Assembly (NCBI RefSeq): GCF_947496775.1
Contig: NZ_CANMDU010000004.1
Location: 124,001 to 188,000, forward strand
From: an uncultured Maribacter sp.
Lineage (GTDB): Bacteria; Bacteroidota; Bacteroidia; Flavobacteriales; Flavobacteriaceae
DNA: 64,000 nt
Reading direction: 5' to 3'
Part shown: piece by piece, positions 43,109 to 52,268 of the stretch
How the letters are laid out: each line of letters opens with the position of its first letter
Numbering within the stretch: the first letter of the stretch is position 1
Notes under the pieces: model-generated
Told to the model about the DNA's origin: nothing
Database searches by the model: none
The model's input: only the letters and a program-made list of their open reading frames with translations
Translations under genes and position numbers: made by a program

Positions 43109-43465
43109 TTATACTATATATTCTTTCTCTAAAAAATAACCAACAATTGCTTCTTTCATTAAAACGGATTGCTCCCCAGCTTTTAATGCAGGTAGTTCTT
43201 CTAAATTTATATAATGAGGCCACCCTTCTTCATCAAAAAAATCGAACTTATAATACCCGTAAGGTTCCAATAACCTACAAATAGCAATATGCATTAAATT
43301 TAATTTTTCGTCTTTTTTGTATTTTTTATGATACTGACCTAGTTCTTGTACACCAACTAAATATATAATTGCATCCAAATCTAAGGTATCCCCATCCGCA
43401 AACTGAGTAGATAGTTTTTCAACTAAACTTTTCCAACGTTCTTTTAACTCTAAATCTCTTGACAT
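43109..43465 (-). CDS. hypothetical protein upstream of pbpC
   Basis: 118 aa, acidic and helical (ERWKSLVEKLSTQFADGDTL; DLDAIIYLVGVQELG), without signal peptide. I recognise no catalytic motif. Its stop is 26 bases before the pbpC start on the same strand, so it is probably the first gene of a two-gene operon. Confidence 0.8.
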   Translation of the reverse strand: MSRDLELKERWKSLVEKLSTQFADGDTLDLDAIIYLVGVQELGQYHKKYKKDEKLNLMHIAICRLLEPYGYYKFDFFDEEGWPHYINLEELPALKAGEQSVLMKEAIVGYFLEKEYIV

Positions 43466-43527
43466 TTATTCCGTTTTAATTTATGCCGCTTTGCGTTTTA
43501 AAAAATCAAAGGTACAAATCAAAGTTT

Positions 43528-43535
43528 TATATTTG
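43528..43535 (+). promoter_or_regulatory. -7 box of the cvpA-like gene
   Basis: TATATTTG matches TAnnTTTG, 16 bases before the ATG at 43552, and argues against the earlier in-frame ATG at 43483. Confidence 0.5.
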
Positions 43536-43551
43536 CCTAAATAAAAGAAGC

Positions 43552-44046
43552 ATGGCTATATTAGATATTGTTTTAGGAATATTACTTATTTGGGGACTTT
43601 GGAAAGGCTTAAAAAACGGACTTTTTATTGAAATAGCATCTATTATCGCTCTAATAGCCGGAATATACGGCGCTATTCATTTCTCTTATATTGCAGGAGA
43701 CTATTTATCTGAAAATATGCAATGGAATGAAAAGTATATGAATATAACTTCTTTCCTTATAACATTCATTGCCATAGTAGTCCTTGTTCACATCGCTGGT
43801 AAACTATTAACTAAATTTGCAGATTTTGCTATGTTGGGATTGCTAAATAAAATTGCAGGAGCCCTATTTGGAGCTCTAAAAGTTGCTGTTATTCTTGGTG
43901 CTGTTTTAGTCTTTTTTGACCGAATGAATAATACTTTGAATTTTATTAGTGAAGATGCAAAAAAGGAATCTATCCTTTTTGAGCCAGTAAAAGAAATTGG
44001 AACTTTTGTTTTTGATAAAGTTTTACCTGCAAAGGAAGTAGAATAA
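43552..44046 (+). CDS. CvpA-family membrane protein
   Basis: 164 aa from the ATG at 43552; an upstream ATG would add 23 residues lying across the promoter box. Four membrane helices in CvpA order: AILDIVLGILLIWGLWKGLK, EIASIIALIAGIYGAIHF, FLITFIAIVVLVHIAGKLLT and AGALFGALKVAVILGAVLVF. Family: colicin V production protein, with roles in envelope integrity. Divergent from the pbpC unit. Confidence 0.9.
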   Translation: MAILDIVLGILLIWGLWKGLKNGLFIEIASIIALIAGIYGAIHFSYIAGDYLSENMQWNEKYMNITSFLITFIAIVVLVHIAGKLLTKFADFAMLGLLNKIAGALFGALKVAVILGAVLVFFDRMNNTLNFISEDAKKESILFEPVKEIGTFVFDKVLPAKEVE

Positions 44047-44225
44047 CTTTTTCTTATACTTCTTATTTTAGAACTAAAACAAGAATTCCTATTTCAAATT
44101 TTTCTGATTCCTCAAAAATCAACTAAAAATTTGCCATAGATAGTTTTTTTAAGTTTTTAAGCGATAAAATATACTATCTAACTCAAAATTGTATTTTTTT
44201 ACATTGAGAACAGAAGCACACTATA

Positions 44226-44684
44226 TTGAGAAAGTTAAAAGATTCCCCGTTTTATAAGAAGCCCCTTCATATATTGAGTTATGATTTTGGGGATTTTTAC
44301 TTGTATGAAAATTATATCGTTGGAGAAATGGCCGAAGATGTTCTTATCTCTTGGGAAGAACAAGGGGAATTTCTTGCCGAAGAATTTAAAAGTATTTATT
44401 ACGAAAAATATGATGAACTAATATACATTAGTAATCGTATTCATAAATATTCCATTATTCCGTCTGACTGGCTTAAATTTGCAAAATGTAATTATAATTT
44501 TACAGGTTACGGTATTGTAAGTTACTCTAAAAGAGGCTATTTTAATGCTTTATTAGAAAAGGTATTTGTACCTACCAAATTAAGAACTTTTACTTCTTTA
44601 AAAGAGGCCGTAGAATGGGCCGAAACAAGTAACACAGAATTAGTAGAAAAATCTGCCCCATTATTAAAAAACAAGGCAGTTTAG
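44226..44684 (+). CDS. STAS/SpoIIAA-like hypothetical protein
   Basis: 152 aa from a TTG. Alternating strand–helix structure with YDFGDFYLYENYIVGEMAED and ALLEKVFVPTKLRTFTSLKE. The terminal FTSLKEAVEWAE helix and the overall order are as in the SpoIIAA-like/STAS proteins common in Bacteroidetes. No function known. Convergent with the alpha-2-macroglobulin gene 12 bases later. Confidence 0.75.
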   Translation: MRKLKDSPFYKKPLHILSYDFGDFYLYENYIVGEMAEDVLISWEEQGEFLAEEFKSIYYEKYDELIYISNRIHKYSIIPSDWLKFAKCNYNFTGYGIVSYSKRGYFNALLEKVFVPTKLRTFTSLKEAVEWAETSNTELVEKSAPLLKNKAV

Positions 44685-44696
44685 TATTTCTTAGAT

Positions 44697-47600
44697 TTAC
44701 CGCGCAACCTTTACCCATTGGCCTTTAGTGCGCACCATATAATCATTATTATACATAGCTTCTGCTTGTACTCCGGGTAAATAATAAGTGCCTAAATAAG
44801 AGGCATTAAGCAATACTCTAAAGGTTTTGGTTTCTTTAGATTTCATATCAAAATAAAAATTAGCCCTGTCATCTCTAATATCAGTATGGGTAACATTATT
44901 CTCTGCAAAACTTCCAAAATCTGTAAACCTTGTATTTACAATTTCCCAACCGCTTGGGAATATTTGAGACAAAGCCATATCTTTTAATTTATTGCTAGAA
45001 GTATTGGTAAGGCTTACCTCAGCAACAAAATCTGTTCCTTGAGAAATTTCGGAAATATCTATTCTAGAACCATCTCTATTTTTATAAGCAACATTTGCTA
45101 TCAAATTTTGTGCTATTGTTTTCTCTGTTCCCACAGGTAAAATTCCGTTATTAACTATACTTACATAAAGTACATTGGGTTCTTTATTTTGAATAACCAC
45201 ACTGTTAGTCCCTTTCTTAATTTCAAAGTTTTTGTTTATTAAGGTTTTGGAAGTCTTTATTTTATCTGATTTTCCATTAATAGAAATACCGGCATTTACT
45301 CCTTTGCCTCCTACCATATCTGCAAACTTTGCCATACTTAATAAACTATATGCCGTTTCTTGTGTACTTAACCACCTTTTTTCAGATAATACTGCTGCAA
45401 TTTCTTTTGCCAATTGATGCGCTTTTAATTGGTCTTGTAATAAAACAACAGTTTCTAAAGCCATAGACTTATTTCGCAGTGCTGAACCATAGGTATACGA
45501 AGATTTCTTATTTGTAAATACCCATTTAGCTTTTAATAATAAATCTTTAGCAACTTTGGTTTGACCAATTTGTGCATACGCCGCAGCTAATTTAAAATAG
45601 GCTGTATTAGATAATTCTTTGGTTTCTCTTAGCCTGTTCATGGACGCAATATCTGCATTACCAGAAAGAGCTAAAGTGTATAAACGATAGGCCTGCGCTA
45701 AAGAAGAATTGGTACTACTATTCCTCCATTGTTTTGCCTTTTGCTGTTGGTAGTTTACCCAACTAGACTTAAAACCTATTGGAAGTACATAGCCTCTTTT
45801 TTCTGCCTCTAGTAAAAAATGGCCAGCATAAGTTGTTCCCCAATCATTAGCTTCCTTTTGCCCTGGCCAGTACCCTAAACCTCCGTTAGCTAATTGAAAC
45901 CCTCCTAATCTTTTAATAGCACTTTCAATATTTTGCTGAATTCGTTTTTTCTTGTTAGAATCCAAATCGAAAATAGAATTTAAAAATAATTGCGGAAATG
46001 CCCCAGAAGTAGTTTGCTCTACACAACCATGAGGGTAACGAATAAGCTGTTGCATACGCCCGTTAAAATTCATTGCTGGTAATGTGGATAATTCTAAATC
46101 TACTGAGTTACTTCCATTAATTCCAAAAGACTCTAGAGAAACTGTTTTTTCACTATTAGCGTCTAAAACAATATATTCAGCTTTAGAGGTCATAGGGTTT
46201 GGATTTACCACATCTATAGGAATCTCGAAAGAAGCTTTTTCTCCATTACCAGAAGCCTCAACAATAACTTTACCTATTCCATTAAAATCGGATACGTTCA
46301 AAGTAAAATAAGCCATCTTTTCATCTGGTTCAGAAAAACTCAATGATTGCGAATTTCCGCCTTCTACTGTAAAAGCTTTGTCTTGCTTAATTTTTAAAGT
46401 TACATTCTTAACTTTCTTTTCCATTGCAAATACGGTAACAGGTAGTGTTACTTTTTCGCCAGGTGTTATTTTCCTTGGTAAGGATGCCAATATCATTAAT
46501 GGTTTACGTACAGGAGTTGTTTTTTCTGCTATACCATATGCTTCCTTTGCAACATCACCAGCCACCACCATAGTGCGTACCGATCCCACATATTTTGGGA
46601 TTTGGATTTTATGCGATTTGGATTTTCCTGCTTTCAATTCGAACGCACCTAAATGCACCACCATAGGTTTAAATCTATTCGCCTTTTTATTTTTTGCGCC
46701 AGCTAACTCATCATCTCCACCAATGGCGAATACTTGGTTTATTTTTCCACCAAAAGCCCCAATAACATCATCATAAACATCCCAAGTTTTTACACCTAAT
46801 GCTTCTTTAGCATAAAAAGTGTTCCAAGGATTCGGAGTTTTAAATCTTGTTAGATCTAATAACCCTTCATCTACAATAGCAATACTATAAGTCATAGCTT
46901 TTCCTTTGTTTTCTTTTACCGTTACTTTTATTTCTTCTTCTGGTCTAAGAACATCTGGCATAGAAACTACTGGCTCTAACTTTGTTTCTGGGTTTTCTAC
47001 CGCTATTGGTACCAAACCATATAAACGAATAGGATTATCATTTAAAGTGCTTGCATGTGGTTGTAGTAACGTAATATGAATAAACACATTTGGTGTATAC
47101 AACTCTGTTATTGGTAATGTGAATTTTGTTTCTTCTTTAGCAGTTTCTACCCAAAGAGATTCTAAAACTTCGCTTCCATTTTCTACAGTAACTAAGGCTC
47201 TACCTCCTTCTGAACTTGGGAAAGAAACCGTAGCATTTTCGCCAACATTATAATTTTCTTTATCTGTAGAAAAAGCTAGCATAGTAGCTGCAGAAGGATC
47301 GTTCTTTTTAGATTTACCTGCCCATCCCGGCCAATCTACATAAATGGTTTTTCCTGTTGCGTGACCGCCTTTGGTATCTTCTACACGCACTAAATAACGT
47401 CCCCAATCTGGATATTTAAGTTCAAAATCAAAACTTGCTTTTCCATTAGAGTCCGTGCTTATATTTTTTGTAAAAATTTCTTCTCTATACTGGCTACTAC
47501 TGTAAGAGGATAAATTATCTGCAGAAGTATCCCACCACCATCTCCAATTTACTTTATGGACAGTAACTTTAAGATTGTTAACTGCTTTTGGCTTTCCGTT

Positions 47601-50213
47601 TTCATCTACAGAAACTACTTCAAATTTATGCTTTACATCCGTTAAAAGCATTCCTCTTCTTTTATCACCCTTAGGAGCATTTAAACCAACATAAGTGGTA
47701 TATGGTGAATATGCTTTTGTAAAAACATCTGTGCTAAAATCACCACCATTTTCATAAACCTTAGTTATAAATGCTGCATTTAGCATTCCTGGAGCTTTTG
47801 CTGTTAATTGCGGATTTACATTAAATTTTGCTTTTCCTTCACTATCTATCTTACCATTAAAAACTACTTGCTCTTCGCTAGAAAAACTACGAGAAGGATC
47901 ATCGAAAATATAACCTGAGAATCTTTTAAAAGAAGTTGCTTTGGCTTTGAATTTTCCTGTTATATCTGCTTTTAAATTCTTTGCAATAGCTCCATGCAAC
48001 CATTTTACCTCTATCTCTCCGTCTACAGGAGACCTGCTAGATAAAACTTCTTTACTAAATGCTGTTTTTATTTTTAAACGGTTGGGCTTTATAGTCTCTA
48101 TTTTAATAGTTTTTGTAAAAGAGGCTCCCCCCACTGAAACTTTTGCCAACCAATTACCTGTCACAGCATTCTCATCTGTCTTTAGATTAAAATGATAAAA
48201 ATTTTGAACTCCGCCTGTTTTAACTTCCCTATGAACAACGCTATTATAAGGATCCAGAAGTTCTAATTTTACAGGATGATTTTCTGGAAGTTTATTAGCA
48301 TTATCATTCAACATAAAAGAAAGATATATTTTATCTCCAGGGCGCCATACTCCACGTTCTGCAAAAACGAACCCTTTAATGCCTTTTTGCAATTGCGTTC
48401 CAGAAACATTAAACTTACTTACAGAAAGCGCATTGCCATCATTAAGTTTTACGTAATTTTTTTGTCCCTTGCTTTCTACAATTGCAAAAAATGGAAGTTT
48501 ATACGCGTCAAAAATTGAAATGCCTTCCTGATCCGTTGTAACATTGCCTAAAGGTTGTTGTTGGTAATTATAAAAAGTAATCTTAGCTCCTGCAATAGGG
48601 GTTGTACTAACAATATCATTTACGGCAATAAAATAACTTTTATTTACTCCTTTTTTTATAGTAACACCTATATCCGTTGCTAATACATTTATACCTATTT
48701 TCTTATTATAGTAATAGGAAGTATTACATGGGTTTTCTCTTTCGGACCAATTATAATCATAGTAATAACTGTCATAATAATCCTCTACTCCATCCCAAGA
48801 ACTATCCTCTTGTTCTTCATCGAAATTATCATTTATATCTTCCTCATCTTCAAAATTAGTAGAACTACAGGTATATAAGCTATATGTCCCTTTATAATTA
48901 AATTCTACCCTATAAATAGCACCTACTTCTGGAGTAATTATGGTTTTTAAATCTAAAGCATGGGCAGTCCATTTTCCATGACTTCCAGAAAGCTTACTCA
49001 CAAGCTCTATCTTCTTAGTAACAATTGGCCTAGCAACACTTCTTAAATTACCTTGTCCATTAAGGTTATTATTTTGTAGAAATTGTAATATATTATTTTC
49101 ATAAATCTTAAGAATCGTAATATCTACCGCTCTTAAATTTACAGATTCAAAATTAATCTTAAGATTGCTAGAAGATGGTAAAATAGTTCCATTAGACAAT
49201 AATCTTATTTGTGGTTTTAGCTCTTCAAAAGCGATACGTTCTGTAAATTTAGATTTTAATTTATTCCCGTCTGTACTTTGTATTCCATCAAAAACATCTA
49301 ATTGTGCGGTTCCACTCATTTCTTTAGAAGGGTATACTTTTAAAGTATTACCCTCTACTCCATATTTGGTTTTATCATCTCCCTCTAAAACCACTAAACC
49401 TTTAAAATTTTGACCCTTTTTAATTGGGTCCGAAAAGTTTATAATAATAGTCTGATTTTCAGAAGACTCCAATGTAGCATCTAGTATTGTAAAGTTGTTC
49501 TTACCCGCTATGGTAATGGTGTTTTCGCCAGAACTTTCTATGCCCAATTTTTTTCCGCTCCACGTAAATTGAAGTTCACTATCGTCATCCAAACGTTGAA
49601 TACTATCCACGATAAATGAAAATTGAGTACCCTCATTTACTCCTTCTTCAAATTTTGGTTTTATTTTCTTTCCTTGATGCGTAATAGTCAATAACGTTTT
49701 AGCTTTTTCTATAGAAAGAACATCAGAACTCCTTAATTGCCCATTTATATATTGTAATTCTTTAGAATATGATTGTACCGCATTGGTATAAACATTAAAC
49801 TGTTGCTTCAGTGTTTTTACACCAAAAGTCATTTGGTGTAAATCACTCGGTAAATTTGGTAGTATAGTTTCTAAATTTAATAGGAAAGAATACTCTGTAT
49901 CTTGTTCTAAAGGGGCCTCTGGTATAAAAGCAATAGTACGGTTATCTAAAATCATTACTTTGCCTGCTACTTTTGGGGTAATTTTAAATACACTTTTGTC
50001 CAATTCTACCCCATTTTCCCAGTCCTTAATGGGGTCATTAAAAACAACTCTAATATCCGATTTTACCGAGATAATACCATGGGTAACTTCAGAGACATAT
50101 TCCTGATATTTACTTAAATCATCAAAATTAGAATCATCCATTTTACTCTTAGGATTACATCCAATTAAGAGCATTATAAGACTAAGGAATTGAATTGAAA
50201 AGCGGATTTTCAT
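44697..50213 (-). CDS. alpha-2-macroglobulin family lipoprotein
   Basis: 1838 aa. Lipoprotein signal (FLSLIMLLIGC) with lipid-bearing Cys near residue 19–20. MG domains fill the first two-thirds (GVWRPGDKIYLSFMLND, KENYNVGENATVSFPSSEGG); the bait and alpha-2-M domain follow (MVVAGDVAKEAYGIAEKTTP). The thioester site is C1397-V-E-Q in PHGCVEQTTSGAFPQ, then the alpha-helical thioester domain and a C-terminal MG domain. Family knowledge: such proteins trap attacking proteases at the cell surface and often pair with PBP1C for cell-wall repair. Confidence 0.95.
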   Translation of the reverse strand: MKIRFSIQFLSLIMLLIGCNPKSKMDDSNFDDLSKYQEYVSEVTHGIISVKSDIRVVFNDPIKDWENGVELDKSVFKITPKVAGKVMILDNRTIAFIPEAPLEQDTEYSFLLNLETILPNLPSDLHQMTFGVKTLKQQFNVYTNAVQSYSKELQYINGQLRSSDVLSIEKAKTLLTITHQGKKIKPKFEEGVNEGTQFSFIVDSIQRLDDDSELQFTWSGKKLGIESSGENTITIAGKNNFTILDATLESSENQTIIINFSDPIKKGQNFKGLVVLEGDDKTKYGVEGNTLKVYPSKEMSGTAQLDVFDGIQSTDGNKLKSKFTERIAFEELKPQIRLLSNGTILPSSSNLKINFESVNLRAVDITILKIYENNILQFLQNNNLNGQGNLRSVARPIVTKKIELVSKLSGSHGKWTAHALDLKTIITPEVGAIYRVEFNYKGTYSLYTCSSTNFEDEEDINDNFDEEQEDSSWDGVEDYYDSYYYDYNWSERENPCNTSYYYNKKIGINVLATDIGVTIKKGVNKSYFIAVNDIVSTTPIAGAKITFYNYQQQPLGNVTTDQEGISIFDAYKLPFFAIVESKGQKNYVKLNDGNALSVSKFNVSGTQLQKGIKGFVFAERGVWRPGDKIYLSFMLNDNANKLPENHPVKLELLDPYNSVVHREVKTGGVQNFYHFNLKTDENAVTGNWLAKVSVGGASFTKTIKIETIKPNRLKIKTAFSKEVLSSRSPVDGEIEVKWLHGAIAKNLKADITGKFKAKATSFKRFSGYIFDDPSRSFSSEEQVVFNGKIDSEGKAKFNVNPQLTAKAPGMLNAAFITKVYENGGDFSTDVFTKAYSPYTTYVGLNAPKGDKRRGMLLTDVKHKFEVVSVDENGKPKAVNNLKVTVHKVNWRWWWDTSADNLSSYSSSQYREEIFTKNISTDSNGKASFDFELKYPDWGRYLVRVEDTKGGHATGKTIYVDWPGWAGKSKKNDPSAATMLAFSTDKENYNVGENATVSFPSSEGGRALVTVENGSEVLESLWVETAKEETKFTLPITELYTPNVFIHITLLQPHASTLNDNPIRLYGLVPIAVENPETKLEPVVSMPDVLRPEEEIKVTVKENKGKAMTYSIAIVDEGLLDLTRFKTPNPWNTFYAKEALGVKTWDVYDDVIGAFGGKINQVFAIGGDDELAGAKNKKANRFKPMVVHLGAFELKAGKSKSHKIQIPKYVGSVRTMVVAGDVAKEAYGIAEKTTPVRKPLMILASLPRKITPGEKVTLPVTVFAMEKKVKNVTLKIKQDKAFTVEGGNSQSLSFSEPDEKMAYFTLNVSDFNGIGKVIVEASGNGEKASFEIPIDVVNPNPMTSKAEYIVLDANSEKTVSLESFGINGSNSVDLELSTLPAMNFNGRMQQLIRYPHGCVEQTTSGAFPQLFLNSIFDLDSNKKKRIQQNIESAIKRLGGFQLANGGLGYWPGQKEANDWGTTYAGHFLLEAEKRGYVLPIGFKSSWVNYQQQKAKQWRNSSTNSSLAQAYRLYTLALSGNADIASMNRLRETKELSNTAYFKLAAAYAQIGQTKVAKDLLLKAKWVFTNKKSSYTYGSALRNKSMALETVVLLQDQLKAHQLAKEIAAVLSEKRWLSTQETAYSLLSMAKFADMVGGKGVNAGISINGKSDKIKTSKTLINKNFEIKKGTNSVVIQNKEPNVLYVSIVNNGILPVGTEKTIAQNLIANVAYKNRDGSRIDISEISQGTDFVAEVSLTNTSSNKLKDMALSQIFPSGWEIVNTRFTDFGSFAENNVTHTDIRDDRANFYFDMKSKETKTFRVLLNASYLGTYYLPGVQAEAMYNNDYMVRTKGQWVKVAR

Positions 50214-50543
50214 TTGTTTAAATTTTATGTAAATGTAATAGTGTTCCGATTATAATACATCCCAGTTTACCATGAAAATTATACCTTTTTCTAAAAAGAA
50301 ATTTAAAGATAAAAATGTACTACAACGCACTATATGGAACAACGTGTTTTCTGTCGGAAAAAGTATATATTTCAACTATAAAGTGGTATTTCATCGAAAA
50401 AAAGCAAAATTTTACCCTAGCAATACAATAATTCTTTAATATTACACCTGTTGCAATCCCCTAGGCTACAAATTAGAACATTAGAATCCCCATTCTTTCT
50501 ACCTACTTAATAGAAAAACACCTACTTGCAAATAGAACATTGT
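50214..50543. other. 330-base intergenic region between divergent alpha-2-macroglobulin and CAP-lipoprotein genes
   Basis: No gene. It must hold two promoters. AAAGTGGTATTTCATCG at 50380–50396, continuing to 50410, matches the sequence at 3197–3228 apart from one inserted G and a few changes. No RNA-like fold recognised. Confidence 0.5.
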
Positions 50544-51017
50544 ATGAAAATGAGTGTGCAAAAAGCATTCTTAGTTTTATTTGTATTTGTGGCTTTCTCT
50601 TGTAGTAAGGAGACCGCGAAAGATACAAACATAGAAGCTGAGAATATTGAAATAGTAGAATCCGAATTGTTGGATATAGTCAATGACTACAGAGTATCTT
50701 TAGGTTATAGTTCATTAGAACATAATAGTATAGCTTACGAACAGGCCAACAAACACAATGACTATATGATTTCTAGAGGCGATTTAAGTCATGATAATTT
50801 TAGCTCAAGAGCTTCTGCAATTTCCATTGAGTTAAATGCCGAATTTGTAGCAGAAAATGTTGCCAAAGATTACGCTACCGCTAATGAAGCCTTTAAAGGT
50901 TGGTTAGCTAGTAGTAGCCACAAAAAAACAATGGAAGGGGAATTTACACATACTGCCGTAAGTGTAAAAAAAGACAGCAACAATAAGTTGTATTTTACTC
51001 AACTCTTCTTTAGGTAA
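50544..51017 (+). CDS. CAP-domain (SCP/PR1-like) lipoprotein
   Basis: 157 aa from the ATG at 50544 (a TTG at 50526 and an ATG at 50550 are alternatives). Lipoprotein signal FLVLFVFVAFSC, then a CAP domain: LDIVNDYRVSLGYSSLEHNS, QANKHNDYMISRGDLSHDNF (helix with the CAP His and SHDNF motif), AENVAKDY and AFKGWLASSSHKKTMEG. The metal/catalytic His-Glu set is therefore present. Bacterial members are surface proteins of uncertain role. A terminator follows. Confidence 0.93.
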   Translation: MKMSVQKAFLVLFVFVAFSCSKETAKDTNIEAENIEIVESELLDIVNDYRVSLGYSSLEHNSIAYEQANKHNDYMISRGDLSHDNFSSRASAISIELNAEFVAENVAKDYATANEAFKGWLASSSHKKTMEGEFTHTAVSVKKDSNNKLYFTQLFFR

Positions 51018-51048
51018 ACACTTTAAAGACATTTTGTTTAAATTTGAT

Positions 51049-51077
51049 AACATCAACCCTTGGTTGGTGTTTTTTTA
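51049..51077 (+). terminator. terminator after the CAP-domain gene
   Basis: Stem ACATCAACC / GGTTGGTGT (51050–51058, 51062–51070) with a 3-base loop and a following run of T. Confidence 0.85.
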
Positions 51078-51098
51078 TATTTATAAAATAAACGACCT

Positions 51099-51157
51099 CG
51101 GGACAAGCCCGTTAGGCATTCATTAGAAACTAATTTTTGTTTCGAGGCAAGCCTCGA
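51099..51157. repeat. short REP-like palindromes
   Basis: CGGGACAAGCCCG (51099–51111) and TCGAGGCAAGCCTCGA (51142–51157) are two GC-rich dyads of the same 'stem-CAAG-stem' kind. CTCGGGCAAACCCG near 58639–58652 is a third. They are more GC-rich than the surroundings and look like dispersed intergenic repeats. Confidence 0.55.
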
Positions 51158-51195
51158 TGCATATAAATCTCAATTATCGAGTAAAACAATATTTT

Positions 51196-51729
51196 ATGAC
51201 TATAGCTCCTCCTTTTAACTTAACAAAATGGATAACAGAAAATAGGGACCTCCTTAAACCACCTGTAGGAAATAAAAACCTATACAAAGAATCGGGAGAT
51301 TATATTGTAATGATTGTTGCTGGTCCAAATGCCAGAAAAGACTACCATTATAATGAAACAGAAGAACTCTTTTTTCAACTCGAAGGAAATATAGAAGTAC
51401 ATATCCAAGAAAATGGAGAGAAAAAAACAATGAAACTAGGTCCGGGGGATATGTATTTACATCCTGCAAAAATACCGCATTCTCCTGTAAGGTATAAAGA
51501 CTCTATAGGATTAGTAATTGAGCGCAAAAGAGTAGATTTAAATGCTGAAGATGGGTTATTATGGTTTTGCGATACCTGTAATCATAAACTTTATGAAACT
51601 TATTTTAAATTAAATGATATTGAAAAAGATTTTCTAAACCACTTTAAGCATTTTTATAGCTCTCCGGCACTGCTCAGTTGTGATAATTGTGGTGCCAAAA
51701 TGCCCGTTGACGAAAGATTTACTCAATAA
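51196..51729 (+). CDS. 3-hydroxyanthranilate 3,4-dioxygenase
   Basis: 177 aa from the ATG at 51196 (13 further codons upstream lie in the REP region). Ring-opening dioxygenase of the kynurenine pathway to quinolinate/NAD. Iron ligands H51, E57, H95 (DYHYNETEE, AKIPHSPVRY) and the rubredoxin-like site C125, C128, C162, C165 (FCDTC, SCDNC) fall at the positions known from the bacterial enzyme of solved structure. Genes for DUF1304 and an aldehyde dehydrogenase follow in the same direction. Confidence 0.96.
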   Translation: MTIAPPFNLTKWITENRDLLKPPVGNKNLYKESGDYIVMIVAGPNARKDYHYNETEELFFQLEGNIEVHIQENGEKKTMKLGPGDMYLHPAKIPHSPVRYKDSIGLVIERKRVDLNAEDGLLWFCDTCNHKLYETYFKLNDIEKDFLNHFKHFYSSPALLSCDNCGAKMPVDERFTQ

Positions 51730-51812
51730 TCGAGATTTAAATAAAATTTAATTTATAATGAATCCTTAACAAGCTTGTCTTATATAATATGGCTTACTAA
51801 AAAAGAGTAATT

Positions 51813-52172
51813 ATGAATATTATTTTAAAATTTTTAATTGGAGTAATTGCTCTACTACATTTTTACTTTCTGTGGCTAGAGATGTTTGCGTGGACCACCA
51901 AAGGAAGAAAGGTCTTTAAAAAATTTCCTCCGGATATGTTTGAACCGACCAAATCCATGGCTGCAAATCAAGGTCTTTATAATGGTTTTTTGGCTTCAGG
52001 GCTTTCATGGACATTTTTTATCTCGGACCAGAAATGGGCAAATAATGTAGCCCTATTTTTTTTAGGCTGCGTAGCAATTGCCGGTATTTACGGTGCCATC
52101 TCTGTCAGTAAAAAAATATTTTATATACAAGCATTACCGGCTCTTGTAGCCATTCTACTTATTCTAATTTAG
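51813..52172 (+). CDS. DUF1304 membrane protein
   Basis: 119 aa with four membrane helices. Family marks: FYFLWLEMFAWTTKGRKVF and NQGLYNGFLASGLSWTFF, conserved in DUF1304. No known role. Lies between the dioxygenase and the aldehyde dehydrogenase genes, 83 and 96 bases from them. Confidence 0.88.
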   Translation: MNIILKFLIGVIALLHFYFLWLEMFAWTTKGRKVFKKFPPDMFEPTKSMAANQGLYNGFLASGLSWTFFISDQKWANNVALFFLGCVAIAGIYGAISVSKKIFYIQALPALVAILLILI

Positions 52173-52223
52173 CTCTACCGTAAGCAGGTATAATTAACTA
52201 CTAGGATAAACCAGTTTATTTCG

Positions 52224-52231
52224 TAGATTTG
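52224..52231 (+). promoter_or_regulatory. -7 box of the aldehyde dehydrogenase gene
   Basis: TAGATTTG matches TAnnTTTG, 37 bases before the ATG at 52269, so this gene can be transcribed on its own. Confidence 0.45.
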
Positions 52232-52268
52232 CTGAAAATTTAACAATAAGTATTCAAAAAGTTATAAA

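Noticed and set aside
43083-43223. 47-codon N-terminal extension of pbpC
   Set aside because: It overlaps the coding sequence of the upstream gene in another frame; the ATG at 43082 gives a normal membrane anchor and family length.
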